A DNA stretch of 16,108 nt from Chloroflexota bacterium (GCA_025980355.1 JAICXR010000024.1:1-16108); one strand, 5' to 3'. Counted from the stretch's first letter, positions 1 to 6,939 are shown. Notes: generated by a model not told the origin, from the letters alone. Made by a program: numbers and translations.

Positions 1-81
1 ACCCCCGTGGTTTTTTGTCCCCGTTGTCCTGTGGGGGGGGCGCGCCCCGCCCGGCGGGCGGCCCGCCACCCGCCTCGCTCC
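1..81. other. Short non-coding end beyond the beta-helix gene
   Basis: I see no gene in these 81 bases. They hold a run of eight G (33-40) and a GC-only inverted repeat (47-52 against 56-61, three-base loop). On the minus strand the hairpin is not followed by a U-run, so it is not a classical intrinsic terminator for the beta-helix gene that ends at 82. The low-complexity G/C runs could also be a sequencing or assembly weak spot. Confidence 0.4.
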
Positions 82-92
82 TCAGTGCGAGG
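73..92 (-). terminator. Hairpin spanning the stop codon of the beta-helix gene
   Basis: CCTCGC (73-78) and GCGAGG (87-92) form a perfect 6-bp stem with an 8-base loop that contains the TGA stop (84-82, minus). No U-tract follows, so any role in 3'-end formation or transcript stability is only an inference. Confidence 0.25.
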
Positions 93-1236
93 AGACCGGC
101 ACCGTCACCGAGCTCGCGATGGCGTTACTCGGTAGGCCCCCGATGTGCTGCACCTGGTTGGTGAAGATCCCGTAATACTCGTTACTGATCCGATTCGCCG
201 CGATACTGACCTGAGCAATCGGCGCGGCCCCCGGGTCGCTGATGACCGCGATGCCGGTGGGCTGGGGCGTCACCCCTGCCACCCCCTCTTCCGGGTCGGC
301 CCCGTTCCCGGCGATCGTGTTGCTCGCGATCGTGTTGCCGTTGAGGTTCTGGTCCGGTGTGTGGCTGTGGAGCACCACGCCCGGCAGTCCGTTGTCGATC
401 AGGGTGTTGTTCGCCACCGTGTTGTCGTGGGCGGCCCCACCCGGCGCGGCGGCGAAGATGCCGACGCCGCCCCCGCCATGCGGCTGGCCGTTGCGCTGCG
501 AGATGTTGTTGATCACGGTGTTGCCGTAGATCCCGCCGACGCTCGGGGCGACCGGCGACCCGGGCTGGACGACATGCGAGGCGAGGGTGATCCCGCAGTC
601 CAGAGCATTGTCCTGCACGGTGTTCGCGACGATCGTGTTGCCGTGCGTCGGGCCGGTCTCGTCGGTGAGCAGGATGCCCCCGGCGTTGTTCTGGACCAGG
701 TTGGAGGCGATGGTCGAGAACGCCGTCCCGAGCAGGTGCACCGCTTCTCCGCAGTCGAACGCATCGAACGGGAGGGCGCCGGGGCAGCTCGGGCCGGCCG
801 GGTTCAGGCTCCGGTCACTGTTGCTAACGACATTGTTGGCTACCAGGACGTGCGCGTCATTCTCCAGGAGGATGCCCTCCAGGTTGGCATTCTCGACCGT
901 GAAACCGGAGACGACGGTGGGAGAAGTCACGCCCTGGATGACCAGGCCGTTACTCAAGCCGGTGGCGTCGATGATTGTCGCGGCGGCCCCGGCCCCTTGC
1001 AGGGACAGGCGCTTCTGGATCTGGATATCTTCGTGATAGGTCCCTGCCGCCACGTTCACGACCCCGCCCGCGGCGACAGCGTTGACCGCCGCCTGGATCG
1101 AGTCGAAGCAGCCCCCAGTACCCCCGGGGTTCACGCAGGCCACGCCGCTGGCGGCGAGGGCAACCGGCGTCCCGAGCGCCAGCGGCCCGAAGATGAGGGA
1201 CAGGACCATGAGACTCGTGCGGATGACGCGAGACAT
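82..1236 (-). CDS. Secreted right-handed parallel beta-helix repeat protein
   Basis: This gene encodes 384 residues. The N-terminus has a basic start (R3, R6), a hydrophobic core (about 8-22) and an Ala-rich likely signal-peptidase site near residues 26-30, so the protein is probably exported. After two cysteines (C34, C43) comes the usual opening of NosD/pectate-lyase-like beta-helix proteins, a segment about residues 45-90 reading like 'SIQAAVNAVAAGGVVNVAAGTY'. It is followed by about ten imperfect coils rich in N-T-x-x-x-N steps (asparagine ladders) to the C-terminus. I see no obvious catalytic triad, so polysaccharide binding or lysis, or a surface-structure role, is open. The ATG at 1236 is supported by a GGAGGT Shine-Dalgarno (1247-1242) five bases upstream. 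It is a single-gene unit, divergent from galactokinase, with a strong promoter candidate at 1447-1420. The fold is a firm call; the function is unknown. Confidence 0.85.
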   Translation of the reverse strand: MSRVIRTSLMVLSLIFGPLALGTPVALAASGVACVNPGGTGGCFDSIQAAVNAVAAGGVVNVAAGTYHEDIQIQKRLSLQGAGAAATIIDATGLSNGLVIQGVTSPTVVSGFTVENANLEGILLENDAHVLVANNVVSNSDRSLNPAGPSCPGALPFDAFDCGEAVHLLGTAFSTIASNLVQNNAGGILLTDETGPTHGNTIVANTVQDNALDCGITLASHVVQPGSPVAPSVGGIYGNTVINNISQRNGQPHGGGGVGIFAAAPGGAAHDNTVANNTLIDNGLPGVVLHSHTPDQNLNGNTIASNTIAGNGADPEEGVAGVTPQPTGIAVISDPGAAPIAQVSIAANRISNEYYGIFTNQVQHIGGLPSNAIASSVTVPVSSH

Positions 1237-1419
1237 AATCTACCTCCGAAACACCGATCGTCAACACTGATCGTCCGTAGCACCGTTGCCGTTCGCCTTC
1301 ACCGAGTACCCGAACTGCTGCGCCTGCTGGCCCGGTCAGCTCCGCTCCTTCCTAGCCGAGGGGCCGTCTACGCTTCTTCGTTCGTTATGCCGCGGTACGG
1401 CCGGCGGGCTCGGCAACCG

Positions 1420-1447
1420 AGTATACGCCTAGCCGAACGGCGGTCAA
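1420..1447 (-). promoter_or_regulatory. Sigma-70-type promoter for the beta-helix gene
   Basis: On the minus strand TTGACC (1447-1442) and TATACT (1425-1420) each match the consensus hexamers at five of six positions and are separated by 16 bases. Transcription would start near 1413, giving a leader of about 175 bases before the ATG at 1236. Confidence 0.6.
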
Positions 1448-1470
1448 GTCTCCCCACCCATCCCGTAAAC

Positions 1471-1555
1471 GTTCGCCACGTTCGCCAAACGATGCTGCTG
1501 GCGAACCCGCGCTGCGGGACCAAATCAGACGGCGACCGGAACAAGGTTGGCGAAC
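1471..1555. repeat. Four copies of GTTCGCCA (two direct, two inverted)
   Basis: GTTCGCCA occurs at 1471-1478 and 1480-1487 on the plus strand, and as its reverse complement TGGCGAAC at 1499-1506 and 1548-1555. The first pair is almost head-to-tail (9-base period); the 1480 and 1548 copies share one further base. The cluster sits 25-110 bases upstream of the minus-strand promoter and 120-200 bases upstream of galactokinase, which suits an operator or activator array. No regulator gene is adjacent. Confidence 0.5.
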
Positions 1556-1646
1556 ACGGAAGACCCTTCCTCTAGGTATGTCGCCGGATGTCGCTCGCCG
1601 ACCACCGGCAGCGACGGCCCGCTCCTCGATCAGCCGCTTGTTGCCG

Positions 1647-1652
1647 TATCAT
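1647..1652 (+). promoter_or_regulatory. Possible -10 box for galactokinase
   Basis: TATCAT matches TATAAT at five of six positions and lies 23 bases before the chosen ATG, so transcripts would have a very short leader. No good -35 hexamer stands 16-18 bases upstream, so this is weakly supported. Confidence 0.25.
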
Positions 1653-1674
1653 GGCGCCGATGAAGGAGAGCGCC

Positions 1675-2862
1675 ATGGCCGGCGTTACGCCCCAGCCGCT
1701 TGTCGCGCGCGTTGCGGCGCTGCGCGACGTCTTCGGACGGCAGTTCGGCGCCGCGCCTACCGTGGTCGCGCGCGCTCCCGGGCGCGTCAACCTGATCGGC
1801 GAGCACACCGACTATAACGACGGCTTCGTCTTCCCCATCGCCATCGACCGCGATACCCTGGTGGCGGCGCGGCCGCGGACCGATCGCCAGGTGCGCCTGT
1901 ATTCCGATACCTTACGCCGCGCCTCCCAGTGGTCGCTCGACGCGATTGAGCCGTCCCGCGACCAGCCCTGGAGCAACTATGTCCGGGGCTTGACCCGCTT
2001 CTTGGAGGAGGAAGAGGTTGCGCTGCCTGGCGCCGACCTGGCGATCGCCAGCTCAGTGCCGCTGGGCGCCGGCGTCTCCAGTTCCGCCGCCCTGGAGATG
2101 GCCGCCGGCACCGCCCTGTTGGCCCTGGCCGGCGTGGAAATGGAACCAAGCACGCTGGCGATGCTCTGCCAGCGCGTGGAGAACCAGTTCGTCGGCGTCA
2201 ACTCCGGCATCATGGACCAGTTCATTTCCGGCCTCGCGCTCGCCGACCACGCCCTGCTCCTGGACTGCCGTTCCTTGCGCTACGAGCACGTCGCCCTCCC
2301 CGCCGACCACGTCATTGGCGTGGCCGACACCGGCGTGAAGCACGGGCTGGTCGCCTCCGAATATAACGCTCGCCGGGTCGAATGCGACGAGGGTGTGCGG
2401 CGGCTTCAGGAGGTCCTGCCCGACATCCGGGCGTTGCGCGATGTCAGCCCCGAGCATTTGGCGACGCACGCGACGCTGCTGCCGGAGCGCGTCGCCCGGC
2501 GCAGCCGCCACGTCGTCGGCGAGAATGCCCGCGTCTTGGCGGCCGTCGACGCGCTCCGTAACGGCAATCTCGCCGCCGTTGGTGAACTGATGTACACCTC
2601 GCACGCCAGCTTGCGCGACGACTACGAAGTGACGGTGCCGGAGCTCGACGTCCTGGTGGACGCGGCCCGTGGCGTCCGCGGAGTGGTCGGCAGCCGCATG
2701 ACCGGGGGCGGCTTCGGCGGCTCGACCGTCACCCTCATGGAGCGCCGGGCGGCGAGCCAGTGGGAGCGTAGCGTACGCCGCGCCTTCCGGGAGCGGTTCG
2801 GGCGCCCCCCGGCGACCTTTATCACCGCCGCCGCCTCCGGCGCCGGCCTCGTCTTGTCGTAG
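1675..2862 (+). CDS. galK: Galactokinase (GHMP kinase family)
   Basis: Galactokinase phosphorylates alpha-D-galactose at C1 with ATP, the first committed step of the Leloir pathway, in the cytoplasm. From the ATG at 1675 the product has 395 residues, normal for the family. The galactokinase signature GRVNLIGEHTDYNDG is at residues 36-50, the ATP-binding GHMP motif LGAGVSSSAA at 130-139, the catalytic aspartate is D181 in the SGIMDQF segment with its partner R37, and the third motif GSRMTGGGFGG is at 339-349. I chose the ATG at 1675 because AAGGAG (1663-1668) precedes it by six bases and the earlier in-frame starts (1588, 1651, 1660) lack this. No galT, galE or galM lies nearby; instead a membrane glycosyltransferase starts immediately after the stop. 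Another GHMP sugar kinase specificity cannot be excluded, but the N-terminal signature is galactokinase-specific. Confidence 0.95.
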   Translation: MAGVTPQPLVARVAALRDVFGRQFGAAPTVVARAPGRVNLIGEHTDYNDGFVFPIAIDRDTLVAARPRTDRQVRLYSDTLRRASQWSLDAIEPSRDQPWSNYVRGLTRFLEEEEVALPGADLAIASSVPLGAGVSSSAALEMAAGTALLALAGVEMEPSTLAMLCQRVENQFVGVNSGIMDQFISGLALADHALLLDCRSLRYEHVALPADHVIGVADTGVKHGLVASEYNARRVECDEGVRRLQEVLPDIRALRDVSPEHLATHATLLPERVARRSRHVVGENARVLAAVDALRNGNLAAVGELMYTSHASLRDDYEVTVPELDVLVDAARGVRGVVGSRMTGGGFGGSTVTLMERRAASQWERSVRRAFRERFGRPPATFITAAASGAGLVLS

Positions 2863-4830
2863 TTGGTCACGGTGCGCCGTCCGGAAAGCGCCGCAGAACG
2901 TGGCCGAACGCTCGTCGCCCTGCTGGCGCTGCTCCTGATCGCCTGGGCGGCGCACTGGCACACCTTCGGGGTCTCCGAGCTGGGTCAGGACGGCTTCCTG
3001 TCAGCCGACCTGGCCTGGGGACCGTTGCCGGCCATGCTGACCTTCACCGCCCACGACGTCCATCCCCCGCTCTTCTTCGCTCTGCTACACTGGTGGTTCG
3101 CCCTCGCCGGGATGCACTATCTCACCGCTAAATTCCTCCCGATCGCCGGTAGTATGTTCGCCCTCGCCCTCCTGTACGAGATTGGCGCGCGGCTGGCGGG
3201 GCGGGCCGTCGGCCTGCTCGGCGCCGGGCTGCTGCTCGTCTCCTCCTCCGCCCTGCTGCTGGCGCCGACGGTTCGCCCCTTCACCCTCGCCCTCTGCTGC
3301 TCGCTCTTGACGCTCGTCATCACCCTCTTGAGCCTCCAGTCGGGGCTGCCCGTCGCCCGCCGGCGGCTCCTCTGGCTCGCGCTCGCCCTCAGTACCGCTC
3401 TGGCCCTGCTCGCCTGGTATCTCCAGCCGTTCTTCCTGGTTCTGGAAGCCTTGCTGCTGTCCCGCTCCCCGGCAGGAGGTAGGGTACGAGCCGCCGCATC
3501 GTGGCCCTGGCTCGGCGCCCTTGCCGCCGGCTGCCTGCTCGCCTCCCCCTGGTATGCCTATGTGCTGCCGTTGCTCTGGTCCAAGCTCCACGCCGGCGTC
3601 GACGTCGTGGGTACTGCGCCGACGCTGCCCGCCCTACCGGCCCTGGCGGCAGGATTCGCCCGAGGCGTTGTCGGTAGGAGCGGGGGTATGCTGACCGCGC
3701 TGGCCGTTGCCGGGTGGCTTGTCGGCCTGGTCATTGGCCTGAGGTGGTGCCGGCGGTGCTCCAGCGATTCCGTGCTCATCAGGGCGGACGTATCTTCCCC
3801 GGCAACGCGCCGCCTTGCCACGTTGGCGTTGCCCGCCGGCCTGTTCCTGGGCAGCGCCGAAGTGCTCGCCATCTTGCTACGCTGGCAGCACCCGGACGCC
3901 TTCGGCCGCTACCTGATTGGCATCCTGCCCTTCGTCGTCCTCCTGCAGAGCATCGCCGTGCTGAAGGGGCCACCAGCGCTTCGATGCCTGGCGCTCGTCG
4001 CCCTCCTGCTGGCCGTCGCCGGGCAGCTCTCCTGGTATGCCGGCCTGGTGCGCGGCACGGCGATCGATTGGGACAACGATCCGGTCTTCGCCGCTCTTGC
4101 GGACAAGACACAGGCCGGTGACGGCCTACTCTTCTCCGACCACGCGCGCCGCGCCCAATACGAGTTGAACCGGCGATTTTTCAAGCCGTTGCCCGCCGCG
4201 GTGATCCAGACCGCCGGGGACACGTATCTGGGGGCGACGCCGCAACAGGCGGAGCAGACCGTGGCGGGGCTGGTGCCGAAGGTCCACCGCATCTGGTACC
4301 TGGAGAGCGCGGAGCTGCCGGCGACGCCGGGGATCGGCCGGGCCGCGCTCGCCCAGCAGGCGTACGTTCTCTCCGTTCGCCACGTGGCCGACACCGATGT
4401 GCAGCTCTTCCTGACCCAGCCGCCGACGGCGCAACGCCAACTCGCCGTCACCCTGGACCAGGCCGTGACGTTGCAGTCCGCCGCCTACACGGCGACGACC
4501 TCCCCGGGCGGCGCCGTCACGGTCCGCCTCCTCTGGCGCGACGAGCATCCCCTCGCTCAGTCCTATTCCGTCTTCGTCCACCTGGACAGTGCCGCCGGGA
4601 CGCTCGTCGCCCAACATGACGGCATCCCCGTGGCCGGCCTCCGGCCGACCAACACCTGGCACCCCGGCGAGACCGTGGATGATCACCATGCGCTGGAGCT
4701 ACCCCCCGACGTGCCGGCTGGCGACTATCGGCTCGATGTCGGCCTCTACCAGGGCCAGCAGCGCCTCTCCCTTCCCGACGGGACCAACCAGGTGACAATC
4801 GGCGTGGTCCACGTCGCCCGGCCCGCGTGA
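2863..4830 (+). CDS. GT39-like membrane glycosyltransferase with C-terminal beta-sandwich domain
   Basis: The 655-residue product fits the GT-C fold (PMT/ArnT, family 39) that moves sugars from polyprenyl-phosphate donors to acceptors outside the membrane. About ten hydrophobic spans lie between residues 15 and 395. The first outer loop (about 37-68) holds D43 and ends in the family motif D65-V-H67-P68-P69-L; the usual acidic pair in this loop is reduced to D43 followed by Gly. A GRYLIGILPF segment (349-358) matches the late conserved helix. Residues 396-655 are soluble, with a final beta-rich domain (about 525-655) often seen in Chloroflexota members. The start is uncertain: TTG at 2863 directly follows the galK stop with no clear Shine-Dalgarno, and GTG at 2872 is an alternative. 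It is probably co-transcribed with galK, suggesting a link to sugar or glycan metabolism; donor and acceptor are unknown. Confidence 0.8.
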   Translation: MVTVRRPESAAERGRTLVALLALLLIAWAAHWHTFGVSELGQDGFLSADLAWGPLPAMLTFTAHDVHPPLFFALLHWWFALAGMHYLTAKFLPIAGSMFALALLYEIGARLAGRAVGLLGAGLLLVSSSALLLAPTVRPFTLALCCSLLTLVITLLSLQSGLPVARRRLLWLALALSTALALLAWYLQPFFLVLEALLLSRSPAGGRVRAAASWPWLGALAAGCLLASPWYAYVLPLLWSKLHAGVDVVGTAPTLPALPALAAGFARGVVGRSGGMLTALAVAGWLVGLVIGLRWCRRCSSDSVLIRADVSSPATRRLATLALPAGLFLGSAEVLAILLRWQHPDAFGRYLIGILPFVVLLQSIAVLKGPPALRCLALVALLLAVAGQLSWYAGLVRGTAIDWDNDPVFAALADKTQAGDGLLFSDHARRAQYELNRRFFKPLPAAVIQTAGDTYLGATPQQAEQTVAGLVPKVHRIWYLESAELPATPGIGRAALAQQAYVLSVRHVADTDVQLFLTQPPTAQRQLAVTLDQAVTLQSAAYTATTSPGGAVTVRLLWRDEHPLAQSYSVFVHLDSAAGTLVAQHDGIPVAGLRPTNTWHPGETVDDHHALELPPDVPAGDYRLDVGLYQGQQRLSLPDGTNQVTIGVVHVARPA

Positions 4831-4875
4831 TAGGGCATCGTCCGTGGCCGCCGCGCGAAGGGTGGTCTCCCCCGG

Positions 4876-4881
4876 TATGAT
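4876..4881 (+). promoter_or_regulatory. Possible -10 box upstream of the truncated Uma2 gene
   Basis: TATGAT matches TATAAT at five of six positions, in the context GTATGATG, which resembles GTATCATG before galactokinase. No -35 hexamer is apparent at normal spacing, so this is a weak candidate. Confidence 0.25.
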
Positions 4882-4923
4882 GTCGCGCAGGCACTATCGG
4901 TGACGCGCAACGGAGCAGAAGCC

Positions 4924-5253
4924 ATGGCCGCACGACCAACCTCTGTACCCTTCACCGTCGAGGAATATCGTGTCTGGGAGCGGGCGAGCCAGGAACGGCA
5001 CGAGTACATTGATGGCCGTGTAACGCTCATGTCCGGCGGAACTGCCGACCACAGCGTTTTATGCGTCGGCGTCGGAAGTCTGCTGCGTGCGCTGCTACGC
5101 GGCGGCTCGTGCCGCGCTTATAGGTCCGACATGCGCGTGCGGCTTTCCGCGACCCGCTATGTCTATCCCGATGCGTCCGTCAGTTGTGATCCGCTGCCGG
5201 TGGCAGAGGTGTACGATGGCATCGACCTGGTCGGCAATGAGGCCGGCACGTAG
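4924..5253 (+). pseudogene. Truncated Uma2-family (DUF820) nuclease remnant
   Basis: The product is 109 residues where the family is usually about 180-200. The N-terminal half is clearly Uma2: TVEEYRVWERAS near 11-22, the EYIDGRV strand at 27-33, an H43 context (TADHS), and the PDASV strand at 82-86 carrying the first catalytic aspartate (D83). Translation stops at 5251-5253, just before the strand that should carry the E-V-x-S motif and the following lysine of the PD-(D/E)xK active site. None of the three plus-strand frames of the next 150 bases restores them, so this looks like a deletion rather than a simple frameshift. The ATG at 4924 has GGAG (4912-4915) eight bases upstream; a GTG at 4900 is less likely. 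It is almost certainly inactive as a nuclease. A retained role for the fragment is possible but unsupported. Confidence 0.75.
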
Positions 5254-5288
5254 CTTCGCTCGGACGAAACCACAACTGGCGCGGCGGG

Positions 5289-5317
5289 TTGCCGACCGCG
5301 CCGTGACGGTGCATAAT
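5289..5317 (+). promoter_or_regulatory. Promoter of the heme-binding protein gene
   Basis: TTGCCG (5289-5294) and CATAAT (5312-5317) are separated by exactly 17 bases and match the sigma-70 hexamers at four and five of six positions. The start would be near 5324, about 98 bases before the ATG at 5422. The promoter lies within the stretch left behind by the broken Uma2 gene. Confidence 0.5.
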
Positions 5318-5421
5318 GGGCACGTGGCGATGAGATGTGCACAGCATGTGCAGCCTCTCGTGCTTGGCCGAGCCCCGCCACACCGATGGCCACAGCTTGG
5401 AGTCAGGAGGAGCAGCACGCA

Positions 5422-5826
5422 ATGCCGGACATCACCGAAGCCCAGGCCCGTATCGCCGTGGACGCAGCCGTGCGCAAGGCACAGGAGTTGCAGACGCGCA
5501 TGGATATCGCCATCGTGGATGCGGGAGCCAACCTCAAAGCGTTCTTGCGTATGGACGGCGCCTGGCTGGGGAGCATCGATATCGCCATCAGGAAAGCGAA
5601 GACGGCTCGTTTTTTCGACATGAACACCGGCGAGATCGGCAAGGTCTCCCAGCCCGGGGGCTCGCTCTACAATATCGAGCACTCGAACGGGGGGCTGATC
5701 ACCTTTCCGGGAGGCATCCCCTTGCGGGATGGGCAGGGGACGATCATCGGTGGCATTGGCGTGAGCGGCAGCAGTGTCGAGAACGATCATGCGGTCGCGG
5801 AGGCCGGTGCCAAGACCGTGTCCTGA
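5422..5826 (+). CDS. GlcG/HbpS-type heme-binding (heme-degrading domain) protein
   Basis: This is a 134-residue single-domain protein of the family once called DUF336 (GlcG/HbpS, 'Haem_degrading'). Members bind heme or cobalamin and form compact oligomers; HbpS of Streptomyces is an extracellular redox sensor, and GlcG lies in glycolate operons. Seen here are the strand IAIVDAGANLKAF (29-41), the helix start GSIDIAIRKAKTA (50-62), and the C-terminal glycine-rich block GGIPL...IIGGIGVSG (97-116) followed by the closing helix DHAVAEAGA. No signal peptide is visible from the chosen start, so it is probably cytoplasmic. ATG 5422 is chosen because AGGAGG (5405-5410) stands upstream and homology starts here; the in-frame extension to 5335 is not family-like. 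No sensor kinase or glycolate gene is adjacent, so the ligand is unknown. It ends 40 bases from the convergent sigma-factor gene. Confidence 0.88.
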   Translation: MPDITEAQARIAVDAAVRKAQELQTRMDIAIVDAGANLKAFLRMDGAWLGSIDIAIRKAKTARFFDMNTGEIGKVSQPGGSLYNIEHSNGGLITFPGGIPLRDGQGTIIGGIGVSGSSVENDHAVAEAGAKTVS

Positions 5827-5866
5827 GGGCGCGCCAGCGGCATCGTTCTCTGCACGGCTTACTCCT

Positions 5867-6478
5867 TCAGAAACCTTCGGTCAGGAGACGCCGCCGCAAC
5901 GCTAACCTGCCCTTATGCAGCCGCGCTTTGGCCGCGCCGACGTTGATGCCGAGCGCGACGGCGGTCTCGGCCAGGCTCAGGCCGCCGAGATAGAAGAGCT
6001 CCGCCGCCCGGCGTTCTCCCGGCGGCAGTTCGCTCACTGCTATGCGCACCGTTGCCGCTGACTCGCCCACCTCCACCATGTGCGCCGGCTCCGGGTCCAA
6101 CGCCGGAGGCTCCCCCACCGCGCGGGACGCCAGCGACGCCTCGAAGGAAACCAGGCGGCGCAGCGGAGAACGCAGGTGGTGGCGGCAGAGGTTGGCGCCG
6201 ATCGCCAGGAGCCAGGCGCCAAAGCGTTCCGGCGCGGCGAGGCGCGGCAGGCCGACCAGCGACTCTACCGCCGCCTGCTGCGCTACGTCTTCCGCCAGGC
6301 ACCAATCACCGAGCAGGCGCCGGCACAGCGCCAGGAGACGTCGCTCATAGCGACCGTACAGCAACGCAAAGGCCCGCCCATCGCCGGCCCGTGCCCGGCG
6401 CACCAAGGCGGCGTCATCGGCGGCCTGAGGGAGCGACGCTTGGACCGACCAGGGATCATGCCCCCGCCATGACGTCAC
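5867..6478 (-). CDS. ECF-type RNA polymerase sigma factor
   Basis: The product is about 203 residues with two sigma domains and no region 1 or 3, as in extracytoplasmic-function sigma factors. Region 2 spans about 25-102 (ALVRRARAGDGRAFALLYGRY, then LAEDVAQQA, the -10 recognition part, and AWLLAIGANLCRHHLR). Region 4 spans about 145-197 (LPPGERRAAELFYLGGLSLAETAVALGI followed by GAAKARLHKGRLALRRRL), the helix-turn-helix that reads the -35. A linker of about 40 residues separates them. I chose GTG at 6478, the first plausible start near the upstream stop, giving a 23-base overlap with the M41 gene; no strong Shine-Dalgarno precedes it, which fits translational coupling. The frame stays open upstream to 6634 but without sigma-like sequence. 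No anti-sigma gene is adjacent; the only partner is the metalloprotease-like gene. The sigma call is firm; the exact start is not. Confidence 0.85.
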   Translation of the reverse strand: MTSWRGHDPWSVQASLPQAADDAALVRRARAGDGRAFALLYGRYERRLLALCRRLLGDWCLAEDVAQQAAVESLVGLPRLAAPERFGAWLLAIGANLCRHHLRSPLRRLVSFEASLASRAVGEPPALDPEPAHMVEVGESAATVRIAVSELPPGERRAAELFYLGGLSLAETAVALGINVGAAKARLHKGRLALRRRLLTEGF

Positions 6479-6908
6479 GAAAGCGGCGGTCTTCGAGGGT
6501 TCCCTCCGCCAGTAGCGCTGCCGCCACCGCCTCAACTCGCCGCCAGGTGCCGGCATCCGCCAGCAGGCGAGCGGCACGTTCTCGCCCGTCCGCGAACAGC
6601 TGCCGGCCCTGAGCCTCGTCGATGCCGGCAGCAACGATCAACCGCTGCGTCCGTTCACGGTCGCTGGGCATAACCCACTCACCGCCATCGAGCCGTCGCT
6701 GGGCCTCCTCGCTGGCCAGTTGTACGACGACCTCCTCGGCGGGGGAAAGGCCCGGATGCTCGGATAGCTTGACATGACTGCGGGCTTCGGGGATGGGTAC
6801 GATACTCACCCGCTTAATGTCCACGCCCAACTGTGCGGCCAGCACCGCGTGTCCCGCCTCGTGGAACGCACGATCACGATCGGTGAACGCGGTCGTCTCT
6901 GCTGCCAT
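6456..6908 (-). CDS. Stand-alone M41 (FtsH-type) metalloprotease domain protein
   Basis: This 150-residue protein resembles only the peptidase half of FtsH, without membrane helices or an AAA ATPase. The zinc motif HEAGH is at residues 16-20 (H16, E17, H20). The segment MPSDRERTQRLIVAAGID (80-97) lines up with the FtsH stretch that supplies the third zinc ligand, making D83 the probable ligand. The segment at 62-75 (VQLASEEAQRRLDG) matches the FtsH 'LgGraAEe' helix, and the C-terminal helices (about 108-147) match the closing M41 helices. All three metal ligands appear present, so it may be active. ATG 6908 has AAAGGA (6921-6916) seven bases upstream. It is the first gene of a two-gene unit and overlaps the ECF sigma gene by 23 bases. 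A role in controlling that sigma factor is an inference from gene order. A non-proteolytic regulator is the alternative. Confidence 0.8.
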   Translation of the reverse strand: MAAETTAFTDRDRAFHEAGHAVLAAQLGVDIKRVSIVPIPEARSHVKLSEHPGLSPAEEVVVQLASEEAQRRLDGGEWVMPSDRERTQRLIVAAGIDEAQGRQLFADGRERAARLLADAGTWRRVEAVAAALLAEGTLEDRRFRDVMAGA

Positions 6909-6923
6909 CGCTTTGTCCTTTCA

Positions 6924-6939
6924 GTTCGCTGTACCGAAC
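6924..6939. promoter_or_regulatory. Inverted repeat just upstream of the M41 gene
   Basis: GTTCG (6924-6928) and CGAAC (6935-6939) form a 5-bp inverted repeat with a six-base centre, 15-31 bases upstream of the M41 ATG and adjacent to its Shine-Dalgarno. It could be an operator or an RNA hairpin affecting translation. The arms are short, so chance is possible. Confidence 0.3.

Larger units (their letters stand above)
1237..1674. other. Divergent intergenic region between beta-helix gene and galactokinase
   Basis: These 438 bases separate two diverging genes. They contain a sigma-70-like promoter for the minus-strand gene (1420-1447), an implied leader of about 175 bases for that gene, a cluster of four GTTCGCCA words (1471-1555), and a possible -10 box for galactokinase (TATCAT, 1647-1652). 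I recognise no conserved riboswitch in the leader. Long open frames cross this region on the plus strand, but they are antisense shadows of the beta-helix gene. Confidence 0.6.

Noticed and set aside
145..1575. 476-residue plus-strand open frame opposite the beta-helix gene
   Set aside because: It has no ribosome-binding site, an Arg/Asp/Val-rich composition typical of antisense frames in GC-rich DNA, and runs through the intergenic promoter region. The opposite strand has a signal peptide and beta-helix coils.
2053..2961. 302-residue minus-strand open frame opposite galactokinase
   Set aside because: Galactokinase on the other strand has all family motifs; this frame is low-complexity and spans the galK/GT junction.
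5827..5866. Terminator between the convergent heme-binding and sigma genes
   Set aside because: The 40-base gap contains no convincing stem or U-run on either strand.
6457..6459. ATGA overlap at the M41 stop as the sigma factor start
   Set aside because: That ATG is out of frame with the sigma-factor coding sequence; the in-frame GTG at 6478 fits instead.
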